A stretch of DNA of 64,000 nt from Tetracladium setigerum (taxonomy: Eukaryota; Ascomycota; Leotiomycetes; Helotiales): NCBI GenBank assembly GCA_031472005.1, contig PZJY01000005.1:1488001-1552000 (forward strand). The letters are read 5' to 3'. The notes beneath the pieces are model-generated. The model saw only the letters and a program-made list of their open reading frames with translations. It was not told where the DNA came from and made no database searches. A program made the position numbers and the translations under genes. Positions 45,233 through 57,326 of this stretch are shown one piece after another (the stretch's first letter is position 1; each line of letters starts with the position of its first letter).

Positions 45233-48129
45233 ATGGCATCGACCGTCTTCGAAAATGCCCCTCAAGGGCTTGGAACTGGACTTTCAATGCTACCCTCCCG
45301 TCTGCGAAGGATCTCGCTCTCGCCGGGCCTCGAGTGCTCATGAAACTGGGTTCATTTCTAGTTCCAGAAACTATCGACAATCTCTTTGGAGGACCAAGAA
45401 TTATACCCGAAGCAACAGGTGGTGGAGCTGGAATCGTCGAGGCTATTACAACAGCTGCGGGAGCTGATGTAGGGAGACAAGCCGCGCATGTAGTGCTGGA
45501 TCAAGCTGTTGGAGATGAGCAGGTAGCTGGGTTGGCATCGCGATTCTCCCTCGAAGGTGCAAGGAGCCTGGGGAATGTCTTCAGTTACGCTACGAGCAAG
45601 TGGGCTGTTGGATGTATCGTGGTGGCTATTGTACTCAATCGAACAGCGATATACGCCTCGACGAGACGAAACCTAGTTCTGCCATGGAAGGTCCGGTTTT
45701 CACTCCGAATTGCACCTATCATTCTGCTCGCCTTGCAATGCCAATCGATGCTGCAGTCCATACAGTGTCAGACGTCGCCAGATTTTGCGATGTTACGATG
45801 GGGAAATGCTTCGAAGCATGCGGACTTGATGCATACACAAAACGGAGGACCGTTACACACTTTGAGCACTGTGCTTCTTTTTGGGCAGAGTGACGAGGCT
45901 GCTTGTTTGGCTGTGAAGATGATTCCCAACTATGACGAAGAAAAGAACAAATTCTCGCCTGCCTCCGAGCTCGAAGGATCTTTGTCGATACTCTGGCCTT
46001 TGTTCCAGACCTTCAGTTTCAGTCAATTCGTAGAGACGATTTCCTGTGCAGTACAGGGACGCCAAGTAGCTGCAGAAACTGGAATGACTCTTTTTGAGCA
46101 TTCTCTAGCATTTGCAGAGGCTGACGCAGCAGTGGGCGCTCAGCTGGGCTTTGGTCCATTTGGAGCGACTAAGCAGTTTAGCAATACTTCCTCAAGTGCC
46201 GAAGCAACCGAGGTTGCTATCACTCGATCTATGTTGTTGAAGCGGGTTAACACAACGCCCGAGGTACTTTTCGTGGGATTCCTATCAGGTATGAATCATC
46301 TTACGAGCCATACATTGGCAATCTTCAATCTTCAAGGAAGGTTGCGTCTTCTCAATACTGGATTCTGGGGTATGGGCTTTATGATAGCAATTGTATGGAG
46401 TGTCGTAACTTTCACTCTGGATGATCTGCCAAATCAGGCTCTTTTGAGATTTCCGACAGTTTGTATCATTGGGTTTATTCCCCATGTTCTCGTTTTTTGC
46501 GGAATCATTCTCTGTGCTACCATCTATGGAACAGCTCTGGTTCTGTCTGCCTTGGCTCCGCCGGACAACCGCAATATTGATGATCCCGAAGCCGCACTAC
46601 AGGAAACATTCATGCAGAGGTTAAAGGCTGCCCATCAAAACATGCAAGCCAATGTACCTCTATCCAACATACGAATTACCATGCACATGGATTTCTACAC
46701 TGCCTTGCTCAGAACTGGATTCAGCGTTATGACAATGGCAAGCGAAGCTGTATACCTGAATGAAAGTAGAGGGGTTAGCATCCGGGCTCATACCTGGCTA
46801 GAAGAAGACCGCCTACGAGAGATCGAGGCAGTTGGGGCACAATGGCTAGGACCATCTTTCAGAATTCAAGATCCCGATTCGGACCTCGGCGATGGCCTGT
46901 CTGACAATGTTGGACTCGTTGCATCAAAAGAACAACCAATGGATCTTTTGCAAAAGTCTAACAGTGGTTATGCACGAGAGATGACAGCTAAGAAAGCTAC
47001 TGCAAAGAAGGGCAATGAACGAATGGTCAGAGATGGAGTTGGCGCAACTGAGCGAAGCGGAAGATGGATTATGGCCCTGGAGTTCTTCATGGGGATTACC
47101 AGGTTGTTACTTGGTTGGTGGGCTTCCTTGACTTTGAGATTTCTATCAAAGCTTGGAATTCAAGTCCGTCCTCGCTGGCTTCTTTGGCTTGTCCGTAGGC
47201 CAAAGTCACCCGTAGCTGAAGAGACAGTCCCAGAAGGCAATGAGCCTAGTTCCTTGAATTTCTGGATGCTGACGAAGGAAGGAGAGTTGACTTTACCAAA
47301 GGACGAACATGTCGATGTAGAAGCAGAAACCAGAAATCGTATCCAGAATAGCCTAGGTTATTGGGACAACGAAGAAGAAGAGAAGTTAGATGTAACCTTG
47401 TACGACTGGTGGAAGAGTGGAGGATGGTGGGGAGGAGACGATCACAGCGGAGCATTCAAACCAGACAAGCAAGAACAAGATGAAGACACAACCAGCGTAG
47501 TCTCATTTTCCTCGAGGGCTGGATCTGAAGACTGGGAATCGGACTCTGACTACAGTCACGATGGCCGCCGAACGCCCACTCAACGTTCTCCCCAGTTCTC
47601 CCGCGAACAAACCCCGTTTATCGATACTCCACTTTCTCGAGCCGACCTAGCCACTCTCCTCGATCCCAAAACACCCGATCAAAGGGCAGAGGCTCACACC
47701 CTGGCAGCACATCTCAAAAGCGATACTATCGTCACTCGATCTCGCTTCCGAACCATCACCGCTCTTGAACGCTCCAAAGTGTTGACCAGCACCCTCCACC
47801 GACCTCAGCATTTGACCTCTTCTTCCGCAGACGGAAAGCTCACCCCGGAAGAAGAGGCACAAATTCTAGAACACCTTATCATCACCACACGCGGCTCACG
47901 CACCAATCGCCCGACTACTTGGGCTAACACTGGAAATGGAAGTGCAGCAGCGGAGGCAGCACCCCAATGTGTGGTCTGTCAAAGCTCACCAAGAAGTATT
48001 ATCGTGTGGCCATGTAGATGTTTGAGCTTGTGTGATGACTGCAGGGTCACACTTGCGATGAACAATTTCGACAAGTGTGTTTGCTGCAGGAGAGACGTGG
48101 GTAGTTTTTCGAGGATTTGGGTTCCTTGA
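45233..48129 (+). CDS. Asi3-like multi-pass RING ubiquitin ligase, one N-terminal frame break
   Basis: Fungal homologs are annotated as Asi3-like ligases; in yeast the Asi complex acts at the inner nuclear membrane in protein quality control. The ATG at 45233 gives MASTVFENAPQGLGTGLSML, then the frame breaks at about 45291-45300. One more C in the CCC of that stretch yields PSPSAKDLALAGPRVLMKLG and the intact downstream frame (SFLVPETIDNLFGG). Several hydrophobic membrane segments lie in the first half (for example WAVGCIVVAIVLN, RIAPIILLALQC, GFMIAIVWSVVTFTL, LVFCGIILCATIYGTALVL), followed by a charged cytosolic region. The C-terminal RING finger has CVVCQSS, VWPCRCLSLCDDCRVTL and CVCCRRDVG. 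Repaired length 965 residues, no intron. The ligase role is inferred from the RING and homology. Confidence 0.83.
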
Positions 48130-50219
48130 GTAGATAATTCTGGGCTCAGAGGCGGAGAAGATTTGATGAATGAATGAGGCAGTAGTGTACTTTCACATGT
48201 TTAGGGAATAACCACATCTGGGCGTTTAAGGAAGGGCATGTTATATTGGAGTGTTTAGCGAGCGTAGCATTGTTCTATCGTCAAGCAACAAAACATTACT
48301 GACACGTTTGTGGGTGGAATTTGTGTATACTTAAAACCTAAAGAATCAGGAGAAGCACAATAGTTGTCTACTCCTTGTCGTTTTCTCTGTAACTTAAAGG
48401 AGCTCGTGGACTCTCGCCTAATTGACCTTGATAGTTCAAAGAACTTAATTGTGCACGTATTTTTAATTTGAGACTGTCTCTTCTTTCGAAAGCTGCCAGA
48501 CTACTATACATCGTACAAAGAATTATCATGAAAATAACTTCCTGTCGGCGAAGAGGAATTGAACATTTCCTCTGTAAGCTCTGTTGATAGCAATCCAGTG
48601 CCGTCAAAGTCATCCCCAGCCATAGCACAAGCTTCCTCCCTTCATTTTCAGTACCCTGATAATCTACTCCCCAGCCCTGATCTCTTGAAAAAAAAGTTAG
48701 AGATGCAGATGCATTGTATTGCGTACTGACAGGATCTGTTACTAGTCCGGCAGCTCGAACTAGCTGTAAGATCTTACCTCCCAAGTAAATAACGCTTGAG
48801 CGAGAACTTTTAACCAAATAAACTCCAGGATGAGCTTGTTTACTGAGCAATGAAAATTAAGGACGAATATTCGGGACATCATTCATATCAATTCCCCCTT
48901 CATGGAAAAGAATTTTTTAAGACCGAATACGGAGTCAACCTAAAAGGGGTGGGAATGCCTACAAAAAAAATAGCATTTATTCGAGCCATCGATGGAGATG
49001 AGTATTGTCTAGTGGATCTTACAGTATATGGCAGTCAGGTCAATAGTAGTAATGTCGATTACATATTTCGAAAAGATAATTGGCACAAGGGGACGTGGTT
49101 GAATGCGCATTTGGGTTTGCGATTTGATAATGACTACTTCAATAAACAGTAGATGAAGGAGTTTTTTATGCTGCTTATTATAGCTAATGACTGGGCGAGG
49201 ATTATGAACACTTGAAGACAGTTCGTTATGTATTTATTTAGTCTTCTGTTTGTCTTTCCCCGTCATTTTCTTCCTGATCTTATCCTGATCTGTTTTTCGC
49301 ATCTTCTATTTCACATTTTCCCTTTACAGTATATAAGTTTGACTTATCATATTGTTCTTGCATGTATTGCACAGTACCGTGATTGCAAAAAGTTCGAAGA
49401 GTAGCAATACCGTACAGGTAGGTATGTACCGAGCACCCAAGTCCATCCATCATATCGTCACTTCCACAACAACACTTAAGTCAAGAAGTCACTTCAAATT
49501 CATAACCAGCAGTCACTCACTACTTTAGTTCTTTAAACCCAAGTCCACAAAGCACCTCCCTCAGTTGAAAGAATGGCCGAGTGAAATTCTGGCTGTTGAG
49601 TAGGTAGGTAGAGCTATAGTTATATTCGGACGAGTATATTTCGAATCGCCGAATGCAAGTTTTGCTAGACCGATGAAACAGCAAGCACTGCTGAACTCCT
49701 CAAGCATATGTGCACAAGGAGCTATATGCGTGACCTCTGGATTTCAATGTACGAGCCGATTTACAAATTCAAACTGTGTGTGCCACGCTGCTACTGAGTC
49801 ACTTAATAGAAAACATTCGCAATGTTCGCTTCCGTTCAAGAAAATGTGTTTTATTGATTTCAACAAAGGTTTCCTCCTGGCAGTTTGCCTGCTTCCGAGG
49901 TTCCCAATTGCGTCCCTTTGGGAAAGAATACATAGAAAGAAAAGTTGAACTGGTTGTCCATTCGCTTGGAGGATTTTCACCTCAATCCACCTCTTGCATC
50001 CTCCTCACGCATAACCAGCGCAAATCAAAAGCCCTAATTCCCATCTCATTCATCGTACAATTTCACCCCTCCCAAAATAAACCGGTTAAGTAAAAGAACG
50101 CCATTTCAATTCCATGCATCCCAAAGAAGTCGGAAGAAGTTGATTGATGTCCAAACGCCGTGAAAATGCAGTTTCCTCCTTCAATACCTCCTTATAAGTA
50201 TACCCACTCAAAGTAAGGG
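48130..50219. other. 2.1-kb stretch, mostly without recognisable genes
   Basis: Between the RING gene and SYF1, which are convergent. It holds one possible orphan frame (48850-49152, listed separately). The overlapping minus frame 48368-48850 begins with TTG and lacks an early ATG. Frames around 49673-50093 show no family resemblance. Confidence 0.45.
48850..49152 (+). CDS. Possible orphan protein of 100 residues
   Basis: ATG-initiated frame with balanced composition (MKIKDEYSGHHSYQFPLHGK ... WHKGTWLNAHLGLRF). No signal peptide, membrane segment or family recognised. It could be a lineage-specific gene, a fragment of a spliced gene or chance. Transcript evidence would decide. Confidence 0.25.
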   Translation: MKIKDEYSGHHSYQFPLHGKEFFKTEYGVNLKGVGMPTKKIAFIRAIDGDEYCLVDLTVYGSQVNSSNVDYIFRKDNWHKGTWLNAHLGLRFDNDYFNKQ

Positions 50220-52809
50220 CTACTCATCGTCATCATCCACATCGATTGCATCCGGATTCGCTGCAACTTGTACAGCTGCTTTGGGGATGTTGCCGCCTTC
50301 TGGCCCTGAACTAGCTGCGACGAAGCCAACAGGTGCCCGTGCTTGCTCCAGTGCAGCCATTGCATCTCCATCTTCATCATCATCCTCGCCATTCTCTTGC
50401 GCTTGGCTTCGTTGCAGAGCTTGCGAAGCAATGTAATTGACGTCGGTATTGTACTGTGCTTGTACACTACGTTTAATGCGCAGCATTTCCTTGAAAGTAT
50501 CTTCGTTTCCGTGTGAGACTTCGAAAGCCTCCCATTTCTGCCAGAAAGTAGGAGTGGTACGAGGATCGCAGAATTGAGATGCATGACCATAGATGGCTCG
50601 AGCACGGTCGATTTCTCCAAGACGCTTCTCCATGTCGGCAAATTTGAGACACATATCCCTGGCGTCCTTGTCGGGAAGTGCAGCGATTGCTCGCTCGTAG
50701 ATCGGGCGGGTTGAGGGAAGTCCAAAGTTGGATGCAGATTTGGTGATGTAGAAGTTGAACATGTCAGCACGGTCCTCGTCCGAGACGGCTCGGGTTGCTC
50801 GTTCGTAGATTCGCATGGCATGTCTTGCGAGACCCCTTTCTTCTTCAAGGTTCCCATACATCAGATACAATACTTTGGCGAATTTCGGTGGACATCCCTC
50901 AACGGATTGCTCGAAAAGATCTCGTAGTCGTTCGATCCCAATTTTTCGGTCGACCGCCTTGGTCAGGTAGAGATTCCAGAGTTCGAATGCAACAGGATAG
51001 CTAAACAAGTCAAGACCTCTCTCGTAGATCTTGAAAGAATCTTCGAAATACTTGTTCTCTTCCAGTAAATTCGCGTAGTTTACGACAGTTTGTGGTGTCG
51101 CGATTCGTAACTCGAAAATCCTCTCGTAGACTCTCTTCGTTTCTTCCAGAGTACTGACACTCTCTACCAGGTCAACATAGAAACTCCAGAGCTTCCAGCT
51201 CTTGTGAACTCGCTGTTGAGGTGATAGCGTCTCGTCAAAGTAGTCGACCGTGGATCGTTTCGGAGCCTGAACGGCCTTTGCCATAATCTTGACGGCATCT
51301 TCAAAATTATCATTCCTCAGTTCCATCTCTGCCCATTCAATCCACATATCAGCAAGCTCTGCGACCGACTTGAAAGGAACCTTGACGGCTTTCTCCATGA
51401 TAACCCTCGCATTCCGGATATCTCCACCCTTTTCATAGAATTTAGCATAGTTAGCCCACAATTCATGGAATCGTCCGACGGCCTTCTTTGGTTGCACAGC
51501 GGCGATGGCATCCGTGTATGTCTGTACGATCTCCTGTTTATTGTCACCCCATAAACCGATTCGAACGTTCCACTCTGAAACATTATTTGGGTTTTGGCGA
51601 AGTAAGACATCGTTAATCAGGAACGGTCGACGGTCCATCAGCTGCTCAAATCTCATCATACGGATGTCCAAGTCGAAATCTGCGTCTTCGTTGCTGATTC
51701 CTTTGTCGGATCGTGCGGCAGCTTCTTGCATCAGAGCTCCAGTAATTGCCTCTTCAAATTCAACATAAGAATCGAAAACAAGTGTGAAGTCCCGAACTGT
51801 CATGACAGTTGTGATCCCCTCCTCGAAAATATCCCTGGCCCGCTCGAAGCTTCCTCTTGTGATCCAGTAGGTTGCCAATCCAGACCACAATTTCCCTCTT
51901 TGATCCGCGAACCTGTCGATACCACTTCGAATAACTCGCTCAACGTCAATTCCCACCTCATCCCCGGTCTCAATCTCTTTGGCATGATCGACCATCAAAT
52001 CAACCATCTCAGTCCAAAGCTGGTAATGCCCCTTGCCATTCTTACTTCGGAACTTTTGATTGTTGAGGATCTCCATATACTTTTTTACTGCTTCTGTATA
52101 TTGTCGCATCTCGATCAGTAACTCAATGAAATCCTCCACATCTTCTGGATGAACCTGCATGTAACGTCGCCAGATCTTGATTGCAGTCTCCCCCGAGGCA
52201 GAGTTTGCGAATGGTCGGTACAGCGCCCATATTCGATTGTGCTGAGTGATTGGTAAGGCTCGAAGTGCTCGGTCGAAGGTCCTTCGCGTGAGGGTTACGA
52301 GTGGCTGGAGAAGTAGGAATGACAGGTACATCTCCCAGATTTTCGGCATCTTGTTGAGTAAGATCAAGGCTCGTTCGTAAAGGGCGTTGACTTTGGCATA
52401 TTCAGCTGCGAATATGGCAGGGTTTAGTTTTCCTAGATGCTTCATTCTAAGAGTCAAGTACTGCTCCAAATTAGCTTGTGTACCCTTCAATTCCAAACAT
52501 TCAAATGCGTACCATCTTCCACAACTTGTACGATCTCGGTAGAGCCACACAAGCTCGCTCGAGAACGAATGCTTGCTCATGCGTACTGCCATGCTGGAAC
52601 TTGAACTCGATGTAGGCCAACCAAGGCTTCGTGCTACCAGCATCTCGTAATATATCTTGTTCGTAAATGGTGTCCTCCTCCGACTGTACACTGTCAGTTT
52701 CTACTCGTTTGTACCCAGCATTGAAGGCCATTCAACTCACAATCAAGTATAAATCTGCGACGGCTCGAGAGAGGCCTCCCTTGCCTTTGGAGATGGTTGG
52801 GGCAGCCAT
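50220..52809 (-). CDS. SYF1: Pre-mRNA splicing factor Syf1 (HAT-repeat, NTC complex)
   Basis: Scaffold of the Prp19-associated (NTC) complex in the spliceosome. Exons 52741-52809, 52513-52683 and 50220-52460, all in phase, give 826 residues. The first splice joins MAAPTISKGKGGLSR...DLYLI to SEEDTIYEQDILRD; the second joins RSYKLWKM to YLTLRMKHLGKLNPAIF. HAT repeats run through most of the protein, for example FVLERACVALPRSYKLW, RTFDRALRALPITQHNRIWA, KIWRRYMQVHPEDVEDFIEL, RDIFEEGITTV and RIYERATRAVSDEDRADMF. The C-terminus ends acidic (DAIDVDDDDE). The frame is intact. It diverges from VMA8. Confidence 0.94.
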
Positions 52810-53231
52810 TGTGGGCAAAAGCTCACCAGGCATAATCTGCCTGCGATGAGTCCTTGCGAACAAGCGGTTGTCGAGAGAAAGGGAGAGATGGCCGTAAAGA
52901 AAGAATGATGTGGGATAGTCGCGTCGAGAGGGGATTCCAGTCGCGAGGAGGGTTGACCTGGTATAGCTTTCTCGAATTTCGTGACGGCCTGATTCGCAAG
53001 GCCAAAATTAATGGAGGGCTTGGCAAAGACTTGGCAAAGCAGTGATGCCGCTCGCTCATATGCTTGTTGATAGCGGGACATCGCCAGCTTAAACAGCTTC
53101 AACCTAAGCTTCTGAAGCTGCCGATTCACCACGCAATTGACCAGGGGTTGCTTGATTGTTTATACTTGTAACCGTTCACAAGCTGCAACCTTTTATATCT
53201 CCAAATTTGCATTCAGTCTCGAGCACTCAAG
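52810..53231. promoter_or_regulatory. Shared divergent promoter gap, SYF1 / VMA8
   Basis: 422 bp between start codons. Open frames here (52743-53132 minus, 52854-53045 plus) have no family resemblance. No specific site recognised. Confidence 0.35.
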
Positions 53232-54307
53232 ATGTCAGGAGCTCAGGCAAGTTCACCACTGCTTGGAGCTGGAATGGAGCTGGACTAGACTAATTGGCAT
53301 ACAGAACAGGGAGGCCGTCTTCCCGACCAGACAATCGCTGGGAGTAATGAAAGCAAAGCTCAAGGGAGCACAAACTGGTCATGATCTGCTCAAGAGAAAG
53401 AGTGAAGCCCTCACGAAGTACGTTATTCCCGTTGCATCATGGAAGATAGATCCAAGAGCTAACAAGCTCCCCACAGGCGATTCCGAGGTACACATCCCAT
53501 ACATACCTTCTACCGTCTCTCTCTCTAATCTCCTCTAAGAAATTACCCGCCGTATCGATGAAGCCAAACGAAAGATGGGCCGCGTTATGCAAATCGCTGC
53601 CTTTTCCCTTGCGGAAGTGACTTACGCAGTCGGCGGTCCCATCGGCTACCAAGTCCAAGAATCAGTCAAATCTGCTCGATTCCGCGTACGCACGAAGCAA
53701 GAGAACGTTTCTGGTGTCTTCCTACCGACGTTTGAGAGCTTTTCAACAGAGGGAAATAATGATTTTGGGTTGACAGGTTTGGGTAAGGGTGGTCAGCAAG
53801 TGCAGAAGTGCAGGGAGACTTATGCCAGAGCTGTGGAGACCTTGGTTGAACTTGCAAGTCTGCAGGTATGTCAGGAATCATATTTGAGCAGAGTAGAGCT
53901 AATGATCGAGTAGACTGCTTTCGTTATCCTGGATGAGGTTATCAAGGTTGTTAATCGCCGTGTGAATGCAATTGAGCATGTCATTATCCCTCGAACAGAA
54001 AACACCATCAAGTATATCAATTCGGAGTTGGATGAGTTAGACAGAGAGGAGTTCTTCCGTTTGAAGAAGGCAAGGCATCCTACTATTCTATCAACTTGAT
54101 TAGTCTAACGCCCAACAGGTCCAGGGCAAAAAGCAAAGAGACACAGCAGCACAAGATATAGAGATGTTGGCAAGAAGACAGGCCAAAGAAGAAAAAGAAG
54201 CTGCACGACTCAAGGCCAGCGGCGACAAGGAGAACACAAGCAAGCCAGCAGAGCCAGAGAGTGCAAACCTATTGGGAGATGAGGAAGATCAAGATGTCAT
54301 TTTCTAG
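53232..54307 (+). CDS. VMA8: V-ATPase subunit D, with GC-AG introns and an 11-nt exon
   Basis: Central rotor subunit of the vacuolar proton pump. Six exons: 53232-53246, 53305-53417, 53477-53487, 53540-53865, 53914-54069 and 54119-54307, giving 269 residues. The protein then reads like other D subunits: MSGAQNREAVFPTRQSLGVM, KLKGAQTGHDLLKRKSEALT, KRFREITRRIDEAKRKMGRV, EVTYAVGGPIGYQVQESVKS, NVSGVFLPTFESF, QTAFVILDEVIKVVNRRVNA, IEHVIIPRTENTIKYINSEL, FFRLKKVQGKKQ. Introns 1 and 5 begin with GC (GCAAGT and GCAAGG). Exon 3 is 11 nt (53477-53487) and supplies most of KRFRE. No GT alternative preserves these conserved blocks. The C-terminus is charged and ends EEDQDVIF. Confidence 0.93.
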
Positions 54308-55241
54308 GGCGGTATGAATGATACAAAGAGAGGATTGTTTCGATTACTGTGTTCTTTGAGCTGCATGTAGTATTAGCGGCTCCATGAGCATGAATGAATT
54401 TTTTAACCACACCCCCCCTTCCCCTGTTGTTTGTGTCCAGCTTTTTTCTACAAGAATTTGAAGCATAGCAGGGTTACAATGCCTAAAAGACAAAACACAG
54501 CGCATATTTTATCTAAAAGATTGAAGCGAGATTGTTAATAGCTTTGATTTAGAAGATACCAGCGCTTGAAAACCAAACGGGCCTCCTCGTAGCTTCAGAA
54601 CAGGAGTAAACAATGCCCTTAATATCAACAATATCCCTACAATTCCCTCACACAAGAGGTTTCTGTTTCCCTTTCTAATTTCTTACACCTTCCTCTCCAC
54701 CCATTAACGTCGTATCGTCCATTTATCGTAATCATTTCCATTCCTTTCCACTCGCCCCTCATCAACAAACGATCCCAAACTACCAGGACCTCCCCAGTAT
54801 TCAGGCCATCTTCTCTCATCCACTCTCCCAAAATGACCACCATGAATGGAATGAGTGCCACTTCCTGCTAGAAGTGGAAGTTCTTGTCTTCCGCCCTCGA
54901 ACGATGATTGTAAAACAGGATCTCTAACTTCATCGTCCCCCTCCTTTGGGTATGAAACTGGCCTCTTGCATCAAATATCGCTTTCTGTGTAGGAAATTGT
55001 GAACACTGAATTTTAGGTTGCTCGGGATGAGATGCGGATTTAACCGTGAGGTATATGGAGAGTGTGGATGTGTATGGAAACTTTTCCTCGTCTTCCGAAG
55101 CTGAGCCAGGGGATATCGTCTTCTGAATTTGAAACTTGCTCTCCTCCTATGACTCCTTCCGGTGAAGATATTGGCTTTTTATGTTTGGCCGAGTGAAAGT
55201 AGCATGTTGCTGATGATGGCTTCCAAGTGTTGCAGGTTGAA
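54308..55241. other. Intergenic, no gene recognised
   Basis: VMA8 3' flank and 3' flank of the convergent Myb-like gene. A minus-strand frame (54637-54861) shows no family resemblance. Confidence 0.45.
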
Positions 55242-55722
55242 TTACCTCCCCCTTCCCATCTTGATTTCTCTTCGCATCAGTGGTGTGTGTGGCTGGAAGT
55301 CTCCGTCTGACCCAACAACTGCTCTTTGAGTTGATGAATCGTCTCGAAACTGCCCGTCCTTATCATCTTGTCTCTTTCTTTTTCTCTGGCCGTCACCATT
55401 ACCACTCAAACCCCCCTCCTCCTTCCCCAGAAATGTAGGAGAAGAAGTGAAAGTAGCACCGGATTCAATTTGTTTTTTCAATCTTGTGTATCTCATTCGT
55501 GCTGCTTGGGGTTTGATGTTGGTTGTGTGTGCTACAGCTGCGTAGTCGATCTATGAATTGAAAGGTTAGAGAATCTGGTACTGGTCATTTGTGGTAGTTA
55601 TTGTTAGGAAGGTGTGAATAGGGGAATGGTTGGGTAAGATAACATACAGCTTTCATATCTGAGTTTTGTATACAAATGTATAGGAAGTAGAGGTTCTCAT
55701 CTTGATTCATTTTAGATGGCAT
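55242..55722 (-). CDS. Myb-like DNA-binding domain protein (ascomycete type)
   Basis: Exons 55648-55722 and 55242-55550 give 127 residues. The N-terminal half matches the small Myb-like domain common in ascomycete proteins: NQDENLYFLYICIQNSDMKA, then across the intron IDYAAVAHTTNIKPQAARMR and YTRLKKQIESG. The tail is Gly-, Lys- and Asp-rich (GQRKRKRQDDKDGQF) and ends KMGRGR. It probably binds DNA or chromatin; targets are unknown. The last codons lie next to a G5 run (about 55248), so the real C-terminus could be longer if a base is missing as in other genes here. Confidence 0.75.
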
Positions 55723-57326
55723 GGTTATCGCTTGTTTCTTGCTGTGGTGAATGGAAGGTGGGCGTGAGTGGGTGTAGTGAAACGAAAGACGAAAGACGAA
55801 GGCAGTAAGAGTGGTTGTGTTGAGATGAAGAGAATGTTTAGAAGTGTGCGAAGAGAGCGGTGATTTAAACATTGGGAAAATACAATAATCACAAAGAAGT
55901 TGTAAATTCGAGATAGTTTGTAAATGTTACTTGTTGTTGACTGTTTGTAGGACAACGAGAACAAGGATGTTCTTGGACACTTCGCCCTCCAATAGGAACA
56001 TAATGTCTGAGTATATTTCGTAGAAGTTTGTTCGCCTTTTCAAAGAGGGAGAGGGGGGTGCAGATGGGCGAGACGGCGATTTGCTCTTGCATTCAAAGGT
56101 TGAGCGAGTTCCTGGATAGAAACGTGCTCTCCGTTTCTTGCCACAAGGCGTTGAAGGGTTCACAAGTAAGAAAGCAATGATCTTACATTAATGAGATTGA
56201 GGAACAGAATGTGTTCACTACGAGTCAAGATTTGTAAATATTGGAAAGGATTAATTTCATCATTCATCGAGCAAGGGTCTTGTGTGGTATGGCCAGATGG
56301 AGGCATTGAGCTACATAACAGATGATTGAACAATAACGCAAGCAGCAAAAGATATAAGTAGTTAGATAACCAGACCCTACCCAAATCATCCCCCCAGAAA
56401 AAGCCATACTGACATACTATGAAAGAACGCAAAGTTTCTGGCGGACATCATTATCGAGACCATGCGAACCATCCAAGAGGTTTTCATTCACGTACTTCTT
56501 ATCAAAGTGCTCGGGAAAATTGCTGGCAGGCAGGATCGACCTCATCTGCAAGTGAAGATGGGGAGATCTTGAGATGTCCGAGGAATGAAAGATGCCTGAT
56601 TTCAGTGAGATGTTGGTTTCCTCAACGTGCGGGAAGGCAAGAACGGATTGCAATCGCTGGCCACTGCCCAAGATTGCAGCAGCGCAAGAGTCACGGGATT
56701 TTTAGCAAGAAACGAATATCGAGAAATGGAACGATCCAAAAATCAAGGGCATGTTCAAAAAACACCGTGAAGAGACTGATTTTGTATTGGGAATGGACTG
56801 CGAAGCACGTGATGAGAGACGTGAAGTATCTCCTAGCTCACGGGAAATGAAAGCTCTGTGTTTGTAAGCGTTTTCTTTGAATAGACGTTCAGACCAAATA
56901 CTATCGCATACTTATCTTGTCAAAATACTGGATATAAGAACGATTTAAAGGGATACAAACTGTACCATGGGCTTGGTTGATGTGTGAAGTATTTCCTCCA
57001 GAATTTGATTTTTACTGTCGGTGTTTTCGAAAAGGCGAGAAGCTTAAATAAGTATATTTGAACAAGTTTACGAATTGGCTATCTTGTTGATAAGTTCAAG
57101 ATGCTTATTTATTTGTCGAAGAATTGTTTCTATGACACTGTTAGGGAACGTGTTGATAACTAGAAACCCAAGAAGAAAGAGTAAGCTGGGAAGAATGATT
57201 TTTCACTGGCTAGACTTGCCTAACTTAGAGAACGCGAAAACCTACTGCAAGACTCTACTGGTTTTTGATTCATTTGCATCGTGCTATACATCTGAGCCCA
57301 GCCCACATAGTTCTACTTCGCGCCCT
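55723..57326. other. 1.6-kb stretch, one weak gene candidate
   Basis: Between the Myb-like gene and the RNA-binding protein. Plus-strand frame 56419-56850 is the antisense of the weak minus-strand candidate listed separately. Nothing else recognised. Confidence 0.4.
56160..56700 (-). CDS. Weak candidate: two-exon protein of unknown function
   Basis: A minus-strand frame from about 56700 to 56418 and a second at 56160-56310 can be joined by a GTATGT donor and a TGTAG acceptor in phase. The join gives a continuous stretch (NFPEHFDKKYVNENLLDGSH ... RQKLCVLSYSMPPSGHTTQD ... LTRSEHILFLNLI). No start codon is evident at the 5' side and no family is recognised, so this may be a partial or non-coding coincidence. 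Confidence 0.22.

Noticed and set aside
48368..48850. 160-residue minus-strand protein
   Set aside because: It starts with TTG, has no Met for about 80 codons and no recognisable family.
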